61,110 bases of DNA from Bacteroidales bacterium (GCA_012839605.1 DUNA01000065.1:1-61110), one strand, 5' to 3'. Numbered from the stretch's first letter, positions 16,625-26,970 are shown. The notes: generated from the sequence alone by a model not told the origin. A program made the numbers and translations.

Positions 16625-17752
16625 ATGGAACATCAAATACTTGTCATCAATCCCGGGTCCACTTCCACAAAAATTGCTGTATACAAAGCCACCACAACCT
16701 CCAACACCCTTACAGAGGTATTGGCAAGCACCATCCGCCACAGCACAGCAGAACTGGCACCGTATGTGCGCATAGTGGAACAATACAAATTCCGTGAAGA
16801 CACCATCTTGGGAGAATTGGAAAAAAACAACTACCCCCTATCCACTTTTACCGCCATCATTGGCCGAGGCGGATTGGTCAAGCCCATTTCTTCCGGTACA
16901 TACCAAGTCAACGATCTGATGCTCCAACACCTCTCAGAAGGTTACGGCGGCGAACACGCTTCAAACTTGGGCGGATTGCTGGCTCACAGCATTGCCCAAC
17001 AAATCCCCGGATGCCAAGCTTTCATTGCCGATCCCGTTGTCGTTGACGAATTCCATGACGTAGCCCGCCTGACGGGATTTGCAGAAATCAAACGCCGCTC
17101 CATATTCCACGCACTCAACCAAAAAGCCATTGCCAAACGCTACGCGCAAGACTGCGGAACGCCTTATGACAAACTGAACTTGATAGTCGTACACATGGGC
17201 GGAGGCATCTCCGTAGGCGCCCACCAACAAGGCCGAGTCATAGACGTCAACGACGCTCTGCAAGGCGACGGTCCCATGGGTCCGGAACGCGCCGGATCCC
17301 TCCCGGCCATGCCTTTGATACGCATGTGCTTTTCCGGCCAATACACCCAAGAAGAACTCATCAAAAAAACAGCCGGAAAAGGCGGCATGGTCGACCTGAC
17401 CGGAACCAATTCCTTTCTGGATATATGCAACCGCATGCAAGCCGAGTCCCGGGCCGGTGCTCCAACCTCAGATGAAGCACCCGGACCAACCGCTACCCAG
17501 GTTTTCAACGCCATGGCATACGCCGTAGGCAAAGAAATTGGTGCCATGGCCGCTGCCTTGCACGGCCGCATTGACGCCATTCTGTTCACGGGCGGTCTGG
17601 CTCACAGCCAATTGTTTGTAGACCAAATTGCCAATCAAATCGGCTTCTTAGCCCCTTGCCACACCTACCCGGGCGAAGACGAAATGTATGCCCTGGCTGC
17701 CAACGCCTACGCCGTACTCACCGGTCAAGAATCCCCCGGAAAATACATCTGA
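16625..17752 (+). CDS. buk: Butyrate kinase
   Basis: ASKHA-fold kinase of 375 residues forming butyrate and ATP from butyryl-phosphate. ILVINPGSTSTKIAVYK is the phosphate loop; MGGGISVGAHQQGRVIDVND, GDGPMGPERAGSLP and FTGGLAHS are Buk signatures. The partner enzyme Ptb is encoded just upstream, but a strong hairpin terminator lies between. TAACTTTG at 16610-16617 resembles a -7 box only eight bases before the ATG; no -33 box fits, so I do not call a promoter. At 17453-17490 the protein carries a short GAPTSDEAPGPT loop. Confidence 0.94.
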   Translation: MEHQILVINPGSTSTKIAVYKATTTSNTLTEVLASTIRHSTAELAPYVRIVEQYKFREDTILGELEKNNYPLSTFTAIIGRGGLVKPISSGTYQVNDLMLQHLSEGYGGEHASNLGGLLAHSIAQQIPGCQAFIADPVVVDEFHDVARLTGFAEIKRRSIFHALNQKAIAKRYAQDCGTPYDKLNLIVVHMGGGISVGAHQQGRVIDVNDALQGDGPMGPERAGSLPAMPLIRMCFSGQYTQEELIKKTAGKGGMVDLTGTNSFLDICNRMQAESRAGAPTSDEAPGPTATQVFNAMAYAVGKEIGAMAAALHGRIDAILFTGGLAHSQLFVDQIANQIGFLAPCHTYPGEDEMYALAANAYAVLTGQESPGKYI

Positions 17753-17760
17753 TCAACAAA

Positions 17761-17794
17761 TAAAAAAGGCGCGCCGGAACAAACCCCGCGCGCC
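17761..17794 (-). terminator. GC-rich hairpin terminator for the gyrA-TPR transcript
   Basis: Stem GGCGCGC (17768-17774) / GCGCGCC (17788-17794); read on the minus strand it is followed by six T (17762-17767). Its GGCGCGCC arms resemble family B repeats, so it may be a repeat taken over as a terminator. Confidence 0.65.
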
Positions 17795-17818
17795 AAAATA
17801 CGACGAACAACTTGTCAG

Positions 17819-19129
17819 CTACTCAACCATGTTGTTGTATTTCTCGTATGCAGCTTCGTACTCAGGACTCTTTGTACGTAAGCGGAAATAAATATTTTTC
17901 AAATACTCTATTACTACTGTTTTGATTTCGGCGTCTTCAATCAATTCAAAACTCTTTTCAAAAGGAGCAATGGCGCTTTCCAACGTCTCGTCCAACTCTT
18001 CTACCAATTTCAAGTACTTGTTGTCGTCCAGTTCGTCAGAAGCCGCTGTTTGGATATCTACGGCCCTGTCGTAATACGTTTGACCCATTTGGAAGAATCC
18101 AAAAAAGAAACCGGGATCAATCTGGGTGGATTTCTCATACATGGCAAGAGCCTCGTCAAGCTTACCCAACCCTTTCAGTACGTTCCCTTCTGCGTAGTAC
18201 AAGCTGGGGTTGTTGGGTTCGTTATCCTGAGCACGATGGATGAATTCCAACACTTTGTTGGGATCGTCGTTGCTCTCCAAATAGATGTTGATGAGTGCCA
18301 CCAAAATACTTTGGCTATCCGGATACTTGGTAAATCCTAAAGACAACAACTCCTTGCTTTTGTCTATATTACCCATCTGTTTGTACGACTCAGCCAAGTT
18401 GGCATACGTATCGCCGGACGATTCGTAATCCATTTCAAGGCATTGAGTAAAGAAACGAACGGCACGCTCGTGATTCCTATCCATCAAAGCCGTCAAACCT
18501 GCGTAATACACAATGGTCGTATCTACCGTATTCAAAGCCGGATGTGATGCCGCATAGAAAGACTCTTCAAATTTCTGGGAAGCAACGGAAAAATTGCCCA
18601 ACGTATAAGAAGCCATGGCATCGTTAATGTGGTTGTTGGCAATAGTAGTCAGTCCTTCTTGAATGTCAGACTTGCTGCTGCCTTTCGTATCCAATTCGGC
18701 TGCTTTTTTGTACGCTTTGAACGCTTCATCCAGCAAATCAACGTCTTCTATGACGGGTTTTGTTATAACCCAGAACGTCAGCTTGCCTTCCGTATTGTAG
18801 TACAAGTCTTTATCTTCATAGCTAACCACTTCGTATTCTTCTCCTTGCACTGTTTTATACTCCGTAGAGAGTGCTCGTTGGTCCTTCAGAATAACGCGTG
18901 CTTCCAAAGAAGAAAGTCCGGCCCACAAGTTTTGAGTAGGATGAACGTATGCTTTTGTGAGGGCCTGAGCATAACGAATCCACGTAACGGCCTTGTCGGC
19001 GCGTTTGGGGTTTTCCGTTTGCTGTTTTGTTTTTTCGTAATTTTTCAGAAGGTTTTGCACTTCTTTTGGTTGTGCCCCCAATTGTAATACCAACAATAAC
19101 ATAAGGGCAGCTGATACAAGTTTTTTCAT
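17819..19129 (-). CDS. Secreted/periplasmic tetratricopeptide-repeat protein
   Basis: 436 residues with a signal peptide (MKKLVSAALMLLLVLQLGAQ, cleavage near residue 20). At least five TPR-like helical pairs are visible between about residues 190 and 360 (for example KQMGNIDKSKELLSLGFTKY and GLGKLDEALAMYEKSTQIDP). Genes of this kind lie directly downstream of gyrA in many Bacteroidales, and here it starts 41 bases after gyrA on the same strand. TPR proteins usually scaffold other proteins; the partner is not known. Ends at a GC-rich terminator. Confidence 0.82.
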   Translation of the reverse strand: MKKLVSAALMLLLVLQLGAQPKEVQNLLKNYEKTKQQTENPKRADKAVTWIRYAQALTKAYVHPTQNLWAGLSSLEARVILKDQRALSTEYKTVQGEEYEVVSYEDKDLYYNTEGKLTFWVITKPVIEDVDLLDEAFKAYKKAAELDTKGSSKSDIQEGLTTIANNHINDAMASYTLGNFSVASQKFEESFYAASHPALNTVDTTIVYYAGLTALMDRNHERAVRFFTQCLEMDYESSGDTYANLAESYKQMGNIDKSKELLSLGFTKYPDSQSILVALINIYLESNDDPNKVLEFIHRAQDNEPNNPSLYYAEGNVLKGLGKLDEALAMYEKSTQIDPGFFFGFFQMGQTYYDRAVDIQTAASDELDDNKYLKLVEELDETLESAIAPFEKSFELIEDAEIKTVVIEYLKNIYFRLRTKSPEYEAAYEKYNNMVE

Positions 19130-19169
19130 GAGTACTATGATTTTTCTTTAAATAGTATTGTCAAATAAA

Positions 19170-21737
19170 TTATAAGTCCTCCATTTCGTCTTTGGGTACC
19201 GGATTGCTCTTGCTTACACAACATACGGCTGCAATGCCATCTCCTTCACGCAGGTTAATCAAACGCACACCTTGCGTAGCACGTCCTGCCAAGCGAATAT
19301 CACTTACGGCCACCCGTATGGTAATACCGGACTTCGTAATGATCATCAAATCGTTTTCGTCCGTAACAGCCTTGATGGCAATCAATTTGCCTGTTTTTTC
19401 AGTGATATTTAGTGTCTTGACACCTTTACCGCCACGGGCTGTTTTTCTGTAATCTTCTATCAAGGAGCGTTTTCCGTAACCGTGCTCACTCACCACCAAC
19501 ACGTGCGGGCGTTGGGGCAACTCGTCAACGGATTTTGCCGAGTCCGAGTCTGCAACGGTGCTGTCTTCGGAATCCTCTGCAGGGACGCCGCAAACAGACA
19601 CGTTACCTGATATATCTGCACATATCATGCCAACTACCACATCGTCCTCTTCTATAGAGATGCCGCGTACCCCGGAAGCCGTACGTCCCATAGGGCGTAC
19701 TTGAGATTCGTCAAAGCGTACGCATTTGCCTTCCCGAGCCCCCAGCAGCAATTCACAGCTTCCGTCTGTCAGACACGCTTGCAACAACCGATCGTCTTCA
19801 CGTATGATTATGGCAATCACACCTGTAGACCGCGGATTGGAATACGCTTTCAAAGCCGTTTTTTTGACCGTTCCTCGTTCAGTAGCCAATACAATGTAAT
19901 TGTTGTTGATGTACTCCTCGTCCGTCAAATTTTTCACGTTGATATAGGCACATACGCTGTCGCCCGGCTCAATGTTGATGACGTTCTGAATGGCTCTTCC
20001 TTTCGATGTTTTATGGCCTTCCGGAATCTCGTACACCTTCAGCCAATAACACCGGCCATTCTCTGTAAAGAACAACATGGTACTGTGCATATTGGCCACA
20101 TATATGTGTTCAATGAAATCTTCTTCACGCGTATCGCTGCCACGCGACCCTACACCGCCTCTGCCTTGCAACCGGTACTCGTTCAAATTGGTCCGTTTGA
20201 TATAGCCCATGCGCGATATGGTGATGACTACGTCCTCGTCCGGATAAAAATCTTCCGGATTGAAGTCGCCTACGGCGTATTCTATATCTGTGCGACGCGG
20301 ATCGTCAAAACGCTCTTTCAAATCCAACAGTTCCTCTTTGATCACGTTCATCTGCAAAGCTTCGCTGGCCAACAGTTCATTCAAATCGCGAATCAATTTC
20401 ATCAATTGGTCATACTCCGCCTGAAGACGCGACCCCTCCAGTCCTGTCAATTGACGCAAACGCATTTCCACAATGGCCGTAGCTTGTTCCGGCGTAAAGC
20501 CAAATTGTTCTTGCAGTCCGTTGCGGGCTTCTTCTACCGTTTGCGAAGCACGGATTAAAGCAATCACCTCGTCCAATATATCGAGCGCCTTCAACAGCCC
20601 CTCCAGAATGTGGGCCCGTTTGGCGGCTTGATCTCGTTCAAATTTGGCACGACGTACCACTACTTGGTGACGGTGGCGCACAAAATATTTGATCAGTTTC
20701 TGTAAATTCAGCAACCTGGGACGCCCATCTACCAAAGCAATGTTGTTTACAGAGAACGAACTCTGCATGGCCGTGTATTTGAACAAACTGTTCAGCACCA
20801 CGTTGGCCACTACACCCATTTTCAGTTTGATGACTATGCGCATACCCGTACGGTCGCTCTCGTCGTTGACAAATGCAATGCCTTCCACACGCTTGCTTTC
20901 CACTAAGTCTGCAATCTTTTCTATCAGCTCGCGTTTGTTGACCATGTAGGGAATTTCAGTCACCACAATGGTTTCGCGTCCGCTAGAGGCTACTTCAATA
21001 TCGGTCTTGGCACGAACTACAATACGACCTCGGCCCGTTTCAAAAGCATCCCGGATACCGGCTGTACCGTATATGATACCTCCTGTTGGAAAATCGGGTC
21101 CCTTCACGTGTTCCATCAACTCATCCAGCGTGATGTCGTTGTTGTCTATATAGGCACAAGTGGCATCTACAATTTCACCCAAATTGTGGGGAGGCATATT
21201 CGTAGCCATTCCCACGGCAATCCCGCTGGCGCCGTTCAAGAGCAACATGGGCACTTTAGCCGGCAGCACAGATGGTTCTTGGAGCGAATCGTCAAAGTTG
21301 TTTACAAAATTGACGGTATCTTTATCCATATCAGCCAGCAGTTCTTCTGCCAACTTACGCAATCGAGCTTCTGTATAACGCATGGCTGCTGCGGAATCTC
21401 CGTCAACAGACCCAAAGTTTCCTTGCCCTTCTACCAACATATACCGCAAACTCCACTCCTGAGCCATGCGAACCATGGCCTCGTACACGCTCGAATCTCC
21501 GTGCGGATGGTACTTACCCAACACTTCCCCTACAATACGTGCAGATTTTTTGGTGGGTTTGTTGCTTGCCAATCCCAATTCGGACATCCCATAAAGAACC
21601 CGACGGTGAACAGGCTTCAAACCGTCACGTACGTCGGGAAGGGCTCTGGACACAATTACGGACATAGAATAATCTATGTACGCACTCTTCATTTCGTCCT
21701 CAATATTTATCTTCTGAATTCTTTCCTCCATAAGCAT
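19170..21737 (-). CDS. gyrA: DNA gyrase subunit A
   Basis: Type IIA topoisomerase subunit that cuts and rejoins DNA during negative supercoiling. [20 protein letters not shown] and [18 protein letters not shown] are the conserved start; [10 protein letters not shown] holds the active-site Tyr; GDSSVYEA is the quinolone region with Ser at the Escherichia coli 83 position and Glu at 87. The GyrA box [10 protein letters not shown]-like region and C-terminal beta-pinwheel repeats follow. The frame reaches TTG 21752, but that codon overlaps the predicted -7 box, so ATG 21737 (or 21731) is preferred. clpC lies 32 bases upstream on the same strand. Confidence 0.96.
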   Translation of the reverse strand: MLMEERIQKINIEDEMKSAYIDYSMSVIVSRALPDVRDGLKPVHRRVLYGMSELGLASNKPTKKSARIVGEVLGKYHPHGDSSVYEAMVRMAQEWSLRYMLVEGQGNFGSVDGDSAAAMRYTEARLRKLAEELLADMDKDTVNFVNNFDDSLQEPSVLPAKVPMLLLNGASGIAVGMATNMPPHNLGEIVDATCAYIDNNDITLDELMEHVKGPDFPTGGIIYGTAGIRDAFETGRGRIVVRAKTDIEVASSGRETIVVTEIPYMVNKRELIEKIADLVESKRVEGIAFVNDESDRTGMRIVIKLKMGVVANVVLNSLFKYTAMQSSFSVNNIALVDGRPRLLNLQKLIKYFVRHRHQVVVRRAKFERDQAAKRAHILEGLLKALDILDEVIALIRASQTVEEARNGLQEQFGFTPEQATAIVEMRLRQLTGLEGSRLQAEYDQLMKLIRDLNELLASEALQMNVIKEELLDLKERFDDPRRTDIEYAVGDFNPEDFYPDEDVVITISRMGYIKRTNLNEYRLQGRGGVGSRGSDTREEDFIEHIYVANMHSTMLFFTENGRCYWLKVYEIPEGHKTSKGRAIQNVINIEPGDSVCAYINVKNLTDEEYINNNYIVLATERGTVKKTALKAYSNPRSTGVIAIIIREDDRLLQACLTDGSCELLLGAREGKCVRFDESQVRPMGRTASGVRGISIEEDDVVVGMICADISGNVSVCGVPAEDSEDSTVADSDSAKSVDELPQRPHVLVVSEHGYGKRSLIEDYRKTARGGKGVKTLNITEKTGKLIAIKAVTDENDLMIITKSGITIRVAVSDIRLAGRATQGVRLINLREGDGIAAVCCVSKSNPVPKDEMEDL

Positions 21738-21749
21738 CAAATCAACCGT

Positions 21750-21781
21750 CAAAAGTACAAAAATTTCCTCTAATTGACAAC
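21750..21781 (-). promoter_or_regulatory. Promoter candidate for gyrA
   Basis: Minus strand: GTTG (21778-21781), 20 bases, TACTTTTG (21750-21757), about 13 bases before the ATG at 21737. It overlaps the 3' end of clpC. Confidence 0.45.
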
Positions 21782-24328
21782 GGTATTTGTGCCTTCTTCG
21801 TTAAGATCTATGACCAAATTGGCCCCCGATTTCAATGCTCGGCTGATGATGGCCTCTGAGAGCGGGTCTTCCATGTACCTTTGGATGGCTCTCTTGAGCG
21901 GTCGGGCTCCGTATTTGGGATCAAACCCTTTGTCCGCCACAAAGTCTTTCGCCTTTTGAGAAATATCCAATTTGTATCCGGCTTCTTCCGTACGGGCATA
22001 CAAATCGGCCAATTCAATATCTATAATCTTGTGGATATGGTCCCTATCTAATGAATTGAAAACAATCTGTTCATCCACCCTATTCAAAAACTCGGGATTG
22101 AACGTCTTACCCAACGCCTTTTCAATGATGGCCCTGTGACGCTCTTCCTCCGCTCCTTCCGTTCCTTGGGCTTGAGTCATGAATCCCACACCCGTACCAA
22201 ATTCCTTCAGTTCCCGGCTTCCTATGTTGGAAGTCATGATGAGTATCGTATTGCGGAAGTCCACGTGGCGCCCGTTGCTATCGGTCAAACGTCCTTCGTC
22301 AAACACTTGCAACAACAAATTGTAGATATCGGGATGTGCCTTTTCAATCTCATCCAGCAAAACCACGGAATACGGCTTGCGACGCACTCTTTCTGTCAAT
22401 TGACCGCCTTCGTCGTACCCTACGTACCCCGGAGGCGCCCCAATCAACCGACTGACGGCAAATTTCTCCATATACTCGCTCATATCAATGCGTACCAGAC
22501 TGTCGGCCGAATCGAACATATACGCAGCCAGCAGCTTGGCCAAATGAGTCTTACCCACACCCGTAGGCCCAAGGAATATAAACGTACCAATGGGTTTGTC
22601 CGGATCCTTCAGGCCTGCTCGGTTGCGGTGAATGGCCCGCACCATGGCATCTACGGCATCGTCTTGACCTACCAGCTTTTCTTTCAGTATCTGAGCCATA
22701 TGGACCAAACGATGCGTTTCCGTTTGCGATACGCGGCTGACCGGTACTTGCGTTATCATAGAGACCACCTCGGCAATCGTTTCTTCTCCCACCTCTTTCT
22801 TATGCTTCTTCTGCTCTTCGTACCAACTGTTGCGCTCTGTAGCCAGCTGCTCTTCCAGTGCCTTTTCTTTGATCCTCAAGGCAGCCGCTTTTTTGTAATC
22901 TTTCTTATCCACCGCAGTGCGCTTTTCCAACAATATAGCCGCCAACTGTTCTTCAATATCCAACAATTCTTTTGGCAATTTCAGGTGGCTGATGTGTACG
23001 TGGGAACCGGCCTCGTCCATCACATCAATGGCTTTGTCGGGCAAACAACGGTCCGTTATGTAGCGTTGTGACAACCGCACGCACGCTTCCAATGCCTCGG
23101 GCGTATAATGCACCAAATGGTGTTCTTCATAGCGCGGTGCAATTGTTTGCAAAATTTTCAAGGTCGTCTCAAATTGCGTCGGTTCCACCATGACCTTCTG
23201 AAAACGACGTTCCAACGCCCCGTCTTTCTCTATGTATTCTCTGTACTCATCCAAAGTACTGGCTCCAATACATTGAATTTCACCACGAGCCAGTGCCGGT
23301 TTGAGCATATTGGCTGCATCCAGCGATCCGCCTCCCGCCCCGCCCGTAGATCCGGCACCTACCAAGGTATGGATTTCGTCTATAAACAAAATAACGTTGC
23401 GGTGCTTCTTCAACTCGGACAAAAGCCCTTTCATGCGCTCTTCAAATTGACCGCGGTATTTTGTTCCGGCAACTACAGAACCAATATCAAGTGACAAAAT
23501 ACGTTTGCCCAGCAACGTAGGCGTTCCTTTGCGGCTGGCAATCCTTGCCGCCAAGCCTTCCACAATGGCCGATTTTCCGGCACCGGGCTCGCCTATGAGT
23601 ACCGGATTGTTTTTCTTACGACGCCCCAGTATCTGTGCCAAGCGTTCAATCTCCACTTCTCGGCATACGACCGGATCCAAAGTGCCCAAGCGAGCCTCTT
23701 CCGTCAAATCCAACGCATAGGCGTCCAACATGGGCGTGGCGTTTTCATCCTTAGCTGCTTCCGCTTCCAAGGCAGCCCTACGCCGTACGTCTTTCATGAT
23801 TCTTCCGGGTACAGCGTCCGTAACGTCTTCGTCGTCGCGTTTTGTTCTGCGCAATACCGGTCGTTTGGGCGTTAGTGATTTCGTATTCAGTTTTATTTCT
23901 CCTTTCAGATGGGCACGCAACGACTGGTCGGTTACGCCTTTCGTACGCAGCCAATAGACACCAATACCGTTATCGAAAGCCAGCAAAGACAACAACAAAT
24001 GGAGCGATCCCGGTACGGTATGTCCCATTTTATTGGCTTCAAGATACATGGCCTTCAAACATTTTTCTGCGTGCTCAGACAACGACAATTTATCTGCTTG
24101 GTCGGGTGAAATCATAGCCCGTCCCGTCTCTTTGCTCTCAATCAAATTCTTCAGCTGCCACATGTGCAAATCCAACATGGCCAACACTTCGTATGCATCG
24201 TTTTCCTGGTGTCGGACAATGGCCAACAAAATGTGGTCCCCCGTCACGGTATAACTTCCCAGACGCATGGCTTCTTCCCTGGCAAAGGAAAGAATCTGAT
24301 TCAATTCATCCGGCATTTTCAAACTCAT
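21770..24328 (-). CDS. clpC: ClpC-type AAA+ chaperone/unfoldase
   Basis: 852 residues in HSP100 order: Clp N-domain (about 1-150), first AAA+ module with GEPGAGKSA and [12 protein letters not shown], a short middle domain with UVR-like [20 protein letters not shown], and second AAA+ module with [15 protein letters not shown] and [13 protein letters not shown]. The short middle domain favours ClpC over ClpB. It unfolds proteins, normally for ClpP, in the cytoplasm. [20 protein letters not shown] is a good start. The clpC-gyrA-TPR order is shared with other Bacteroidales. Confidence 0.93.
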   Translation of the reverse strand: MSLKMPDELNQILSFAREEAMRLGSYTVTGDHILLAIVRHQENDAYEVLAMLDLHMWQLKNLIESKETGRAMISPDQADKLSLSEHAEKCLKAMYLEANKMGHTVPGSLHLLLSLLAFDNGIGVYWLRTKGVTDQSLRAHLKGEIKLNTKSLTPKRPVLRRTKRDDEDVTDAVPGRIMKDVRRRAALEAEAAKDENATPMLDAYALDLTEEARLGTLDPVVCREVEIERLAQILGRRKKNNPVLIGEPGAGKSAIVEGLAARIASRKGTPTLLGKRILSLDIGSVVAGTKYRGQFEERMKGLLSELKKHRNVILFIDEIHTLVGAGSTGGAGGGSLDAANMLKPALARGEIQCIGASTLDEYREYIEKDGALERRFQKVMVEPTQFETTLKILQTIAPRYEEHHLVHYTPEALEACVRLSQRYITDRCLPDKAIDVMDEAGSHVHISHLKLPKELLDIEEQLAAILLEKRTAVDKKDYKKAAALRIKEKALEEQLATERNSWYEEQKKHKKEVGEETIAEVVSMITQVPVSRVSQTETHRLVHMAQILKEKLVGQDDAVDAMVRAIHRNRAGLKDPDKPIGTFIFLGPTGVGKTHLAKLLAAYMFDSADSLVRIDMSEYMEKFAVSRLIGAPPGYVGYDEGGQLTERVRRKPYSVVLLDEIEKAHPDIYNLLLQVFDEGRLTDSNGRHVDFRNTILIMTSNIGSRELKEFGTGVGFMTQAQGTEGAEEERHRAIIEKALGKTFNPEFLNRVDEQIVFNSLDRDHIHKIIDIELADLYARTEEAGYKLDISQKAKDFVADKGFDPKYGARPLKRAIQRYMEDPLSEAIISRALKSGANLVIDLNEEGTNTVVN

Positions 24329-24345
24329 AACATTTTAATTTTCAA

Positions 24346-25344
24346 TCACAAAGCGTACGGATTTTCGTTATCCTTATACCTCTTGGGGAAGGTTTTTTTA
24401 GGGGCTACTTCCATCACCAGCCTGGCCTGTTCCAAATCATATATGCTCTCCGCCACCACCCTGTCTACAGACTCATTCACACCAACTCTGTAATAATGTT
24501 CCACACGCTCCTTGTCTTTCAAAATTTTCTTCACAAATGATGCAAGCGACTGTTGGTCCAAACCGCAACGCGGGCCATACAATCCCGTCGTTTGCTGTGC
24601 AATTTCTTTATGAAGACACCCCATATGGTTCCATCCCAAACGTCCCACCACATATTCCTTCTTACGAGCGCTCTTATACACATCTTCAGAAAAAGCCAGT
24701 GATAACGCCTCTTCTTGTCTTGCGGGCAACGTTTCTACACCCATGGTAAACAAATACACATTGGGTCCGGTCGTATCTGTCAACCGCTCTTTATTCACTT
24801 CGCAAAACAGCTGCATGGATCTCAACGGTTTGCCCATATACATGGGTACACCCAACACAACCCTTTGCACACGCTCGCAATGGGGAATTCTAGCCATCCT
24901 CCAACCATCCCTCACATTTCGTATTTCAACCTCCAGCAACAACTTCCCTTCTTTCAAACAATACACTTCAATACCAGCCAACCGCTCCTTTTCCCTTATC
25001 TTCAGCACTTTCAGGTCAACCACCCACTTCTTTTCCCTTCTCTTCAGCACTTTCAGGTCAACCACCCCCTGCTTTTCCCTTCTCTTCAGCACTTTCAGGT
25101 CAACCACCCACTGCTTTTCCCTTCTCTTCAGTACTTTCAGATCAAGCAACCACTTCTTTTTCCTTCTCTTCAGCACTTTCAGGTCAACCACCCGCTGCTT
25201 TTCCCTTCTCTTCAGCACTTCAATGCTTTCTTTTTCTAGGCCTTCTTTAACCGTTGTAGTCTGTGCTATAAATGCCTCTGCCACCCACTCCGCTACACAC
25301 CCTGTAGTACCATACCTAGTGGCATAATAAATCAGAGTTTTCAT
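24346..25344 (-). CDS. Flavodoxin-domain protein with internal repeat insert
   Basis: Starts MKTLIYYATRYGTTGCVAEW, the FMN phosphate-loop pattern of flavodoxins and of menaquinone-dependent protoporphyrinogen oxidase (HemG-like). After the insert the fold resumes with VVLGVPMYMGKPLRSMQLFC and VYLFTMGVE. Residues about 35-119 are six tandem 14-residue units (DLKVLKRREKQWVV) that are highly basic and fall between the first helix and the second strand of the flavodoxin fold. Such proteins move electrons to haem precursors or other substrates; the precise one is not clear. It lies 17 bases upstream of clpC on the same strand. Confidence 0.72.
   Translation of the reverse strand: MKTLIYYATRYGTTGCVAEWVAEAFIAQTTTVKEGLEKESIEVLKRREKQRVVDLKVLKRRKKKWLLDLKVLKRREKQWVVDLKVLKRREKQGVVDLKVLKRREKKWVVDLKVLKIREKERLAGIEVYCLKEGKLLLEVEIRNVRDGWRMARIPHCERVQRVVLGVPMYMGKPLRSMQLFCEVNKERLTDTTGPNVYLFTMGVETLPARQEEALSLAFSEDVYKSARKKEYVVGRLGWNHMGCLHKEIAQQTTGLYGPRCGLDQQSLASFVKKILKDKERVEHYYRVGVNESVDRVVAESIYDLEQARLVMEVAPKKTFPKRYKDNENPYAL
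24988..25239 (-). repeat. 42-base coding minisatellite in the flavodoxin gene
   Basis: Six tandem copies of a 42-base unit (plus strand TTCAGCACTTTCAGGTCAAC, then CACCCACTGCTTTTCCCTTCTC with variants). Unit length is a multiple of three. Confidence 0.88.
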
Positions 25345-25360
25345 CCAAATCCGTTAGAAC

Positions 25361-26050
25361 TTATGCTTTCTTAATCGTTCCACCAATCTTTGCATCCTCT
25401 ACCATCTTGCGGGCGTCTTCCACAAATTGGGCCAGACCTTTGTCCGTTAGCGGATGGTTTAACAAGCCCATAATCGGCTTCAGCGGACACGTCACCACAT
25501 CGGCTCCCACTTCCATACATTCAATAATATGACGCGTATGGCGTATAGATGCCGCCAACACCTGTGTTGTGTAGCCGTACGTGCGGAAAATCTCCACAAT
25601 CTGAGCCACCAACCCCACTCCGTCTTCGCTGATATCGTCCAACCTTCCTATAAAAGGAGAAACATACCTGGCTCCGGCTTTGGCTGCCAACACCGCTTGT
25701 CCGGCATTGAAAACCAAGGTACAATTGGTAGGTATCTTGCGAGCCGACAAGGCTTTTATGGCTTTGATTCCTTCTGCAGTACAAGGTATCTTCACTACAA
25801 TATTTTTATGAATCGCTGCCAACTCATTGGCCTCGGCCAACATCCCCTCCAAATCTGTAGAAAACACCTCTGCACTCACATCTCCATCCACCATTTCACA
25901 AATCTGACGGTAATGCGCCATAATGGCTGCATGCCCTCGAATCTCTTCCTTAGCCATTAAAGACGGGTTCGTTGTCACCCCATCCAAAATACCCAAATCA
26001 CGCGCCTGAAGAATCTGTTCCAGGTTAGCGGTATCTATAAAAAACTTCAT
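25361..26050 (-). CDS. fsa: Transaldolase-like / fructose-6-phosphate aldolase
   Basis: 229-residue TIM-barrel aldolase of the short TalC/MipB group. MKFFIDTANLEQILQARDLG and GVTTNPSLMAKE are the family start; NIVVKIPCTAEGIKAIKAL holds the Schiff-base Lys; FNAGQAVLAAKAGARYVSPF and GRLDD follow. It either cleaves fructose-6-phosphate or exchanges dihydroxyacetone units in the pentose phosphate pathway; the two activities cannot be told apart reliably by eye. Stand-alone gene between the flavodoxin gene and the repeat-rich region. Confidence 0.9.
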   Translation of the reverse strand: MKFFIDTANLEQILQARDLGILDGVTTNPSLMAKEEIRGHAAIMAHYRQICEMVDGDVSAEVFSTDLEGMLAEANELAAIHKNIVVKIPCTAEGIKAIKALSARKIPTNCTLVFNAGQAVLAAKAGARYVSPFIGRLDDISEDGVGLVAQIVEIFRTYGYTTQVLAASIRHTRHIIECMEVGADVVTCPLKPIMGLLNHPLTDKGLAQFVEDARKMVEDAKIGGTIKKA

Positions 26051-26151
26051 AGGTTTACGTATTAAAAATCCATATTACAGCTCCACCACAACCCCTCCAC
26101 AACTCCATCCACAAAGATAAACAAACCCACACATCTGCAAAACCCCACCCC

Positions 26152-26219
26152 ACATTCTCTACCACATTCTCTACCACATTCTCTACCACATTCTCTACAA
26201 CATTCTCTACAACATTCCC
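26152..26219. repeat. 12-base intergenic tandem repeat
   Basis: Five to six copies of CACATTCTCTAC with one change to CAACATTCTCTA, downstream of a Pro/Cys-type low-complexity stretch. The stretch 26051-26330 has no convincing gene; the 77-codon minus frame across it only reads the repeat. Confidence 0.8.
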
Positions 26220-26330
26220 TCAGCCTTCCAACGTCACAACCACACACTGCCTTCACTTTTCCCAACCACATTCCATCTCCGCAGCACCCCTTCACCTAAG
26301 CATCCCCCATTCGCACTACCAACCACCACA

Positions 26331-26489
26331 TTGGCGCGGCCAAATGGCGCGGCCAAATCTGATCTAGCGCGCCAAACAGTTTTTCCAAAAACACACTCGT
26401 CTGACTTTCAGCACACTGCATTTTCTCCATCCAAAAGTGGCGCGCTAGATCAGAGATGGCGCACCACACCACACCTCATGGCGCACCCA
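26331..26489. repeat. REPIN B2: family B pair
   Basis: Left arm 26331-26374 with a doubled GGCGCGGCCAAAT half-unit then the CTGATCTAGCGCGCCA core; right arm 26438-26466 (GGCGCGCTAGATCAGAGATG then GCGCACC) with an extra ATGGCGCACCCAAAT half-unit. The spacer, about 63 bases, is nearly identical to that of B3 (CTTTCAGCACACTGCATTTT). Confidence 0.85.
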
Positions 26490-26593
26490 AATGCGCCAAT
26501 CCCTCTTTTTTTTATTTTTTGCTTTCTCCCTTACCCTCTAGCACTTAACGTTTTCCATATCCCACATACTTCCGTAAAAGCTCCAACAATTTA

Positions 26594-26656
26594 ACTGCCT
26601 CCAAAAAAAGGGAACGCCTGGGAACGTGCCGAGGCTCCCTTTTTTTGCAGGCAGAA
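26594..26656. other. Long imperfect inverted repeat / hairpin
   Basis: Nested matching arms: CTGCCT..AGGCAG outside, AAAAAAAGGGA..TCCCTTTTTTT inside, and GCCT..AGGC nearest the loop. It is about 60 bases, nearly symmetric, and ends in a T-run on both strands, so it could be a bidirectional terminator. The rest of 26490-26722 shows no gene. Confidence 0.6.
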
Positions 26657-26722
26657 CATTCACCAACACTCGCCAAGCACAACATTACGCAATCGCTCCA
26701 CTGCCAAAATCCTTCCATCTAT

Positions 26723-26900
26723 CTGGCGCAGCTAGATAGGCGCAGCCAGATCATAGGCGCGGCCAGATCAGATCTAGCGCGCCAAATGGTTTTGCCACTA
26801 ACTCACTCGTATGACTTTCAGCACACTGCATTTTCTCCATCCAAAAGTGGCGCGCTAGATCAGAGATGGCGCACCACACCACACCTCATGGCGCACCCAA
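26723..26900. repeat. REPIN B3: family B pair with triple left half-units
   Basis: Left arm 26723-26784 holds GGCGCAGCTAGATA, GGCGCAGCCAGATCATA and GGCGCGGCCAGATCAG in tandem before CTAGCGCGCCA. Right arm 26848-26876 is identical to that of B2 and is followed by the same ATGGCGCACCC half-unit. Ends 70 bases before the RAYT-B start. Confidence 0.85.
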
Positions 26901-26970
26901 ATTGTCGAAAATTTATTATTTTTGTTGTATTCGTTTACTAATTGTGATTATTGAATAGGAGGGATGGAAT

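Noticed and set aside
24346-25344. Coiled-coil protein call based on the LKVLKRREKQ repeats
   Set aside because: The repeats interrupt a flavodoxin fold that is recognisable on both sides, so they are an insert, not the defining domain.
26062-26295. 77-codon minus-strand ORF with RECCRECGREC repeats
   Set aside because: It only reads the 12-base intergenic array; no family features, no conserved start context.
26331-26941. Plus-strand ORFs of 87 and 98 codons sharing SDLARQ and FSPSKSGALDQRWRTTPH
   Set aside because: Both are translations of REPIN B2 and B3 with their shared spacer; the similarity is repeat homology, not a protein family.
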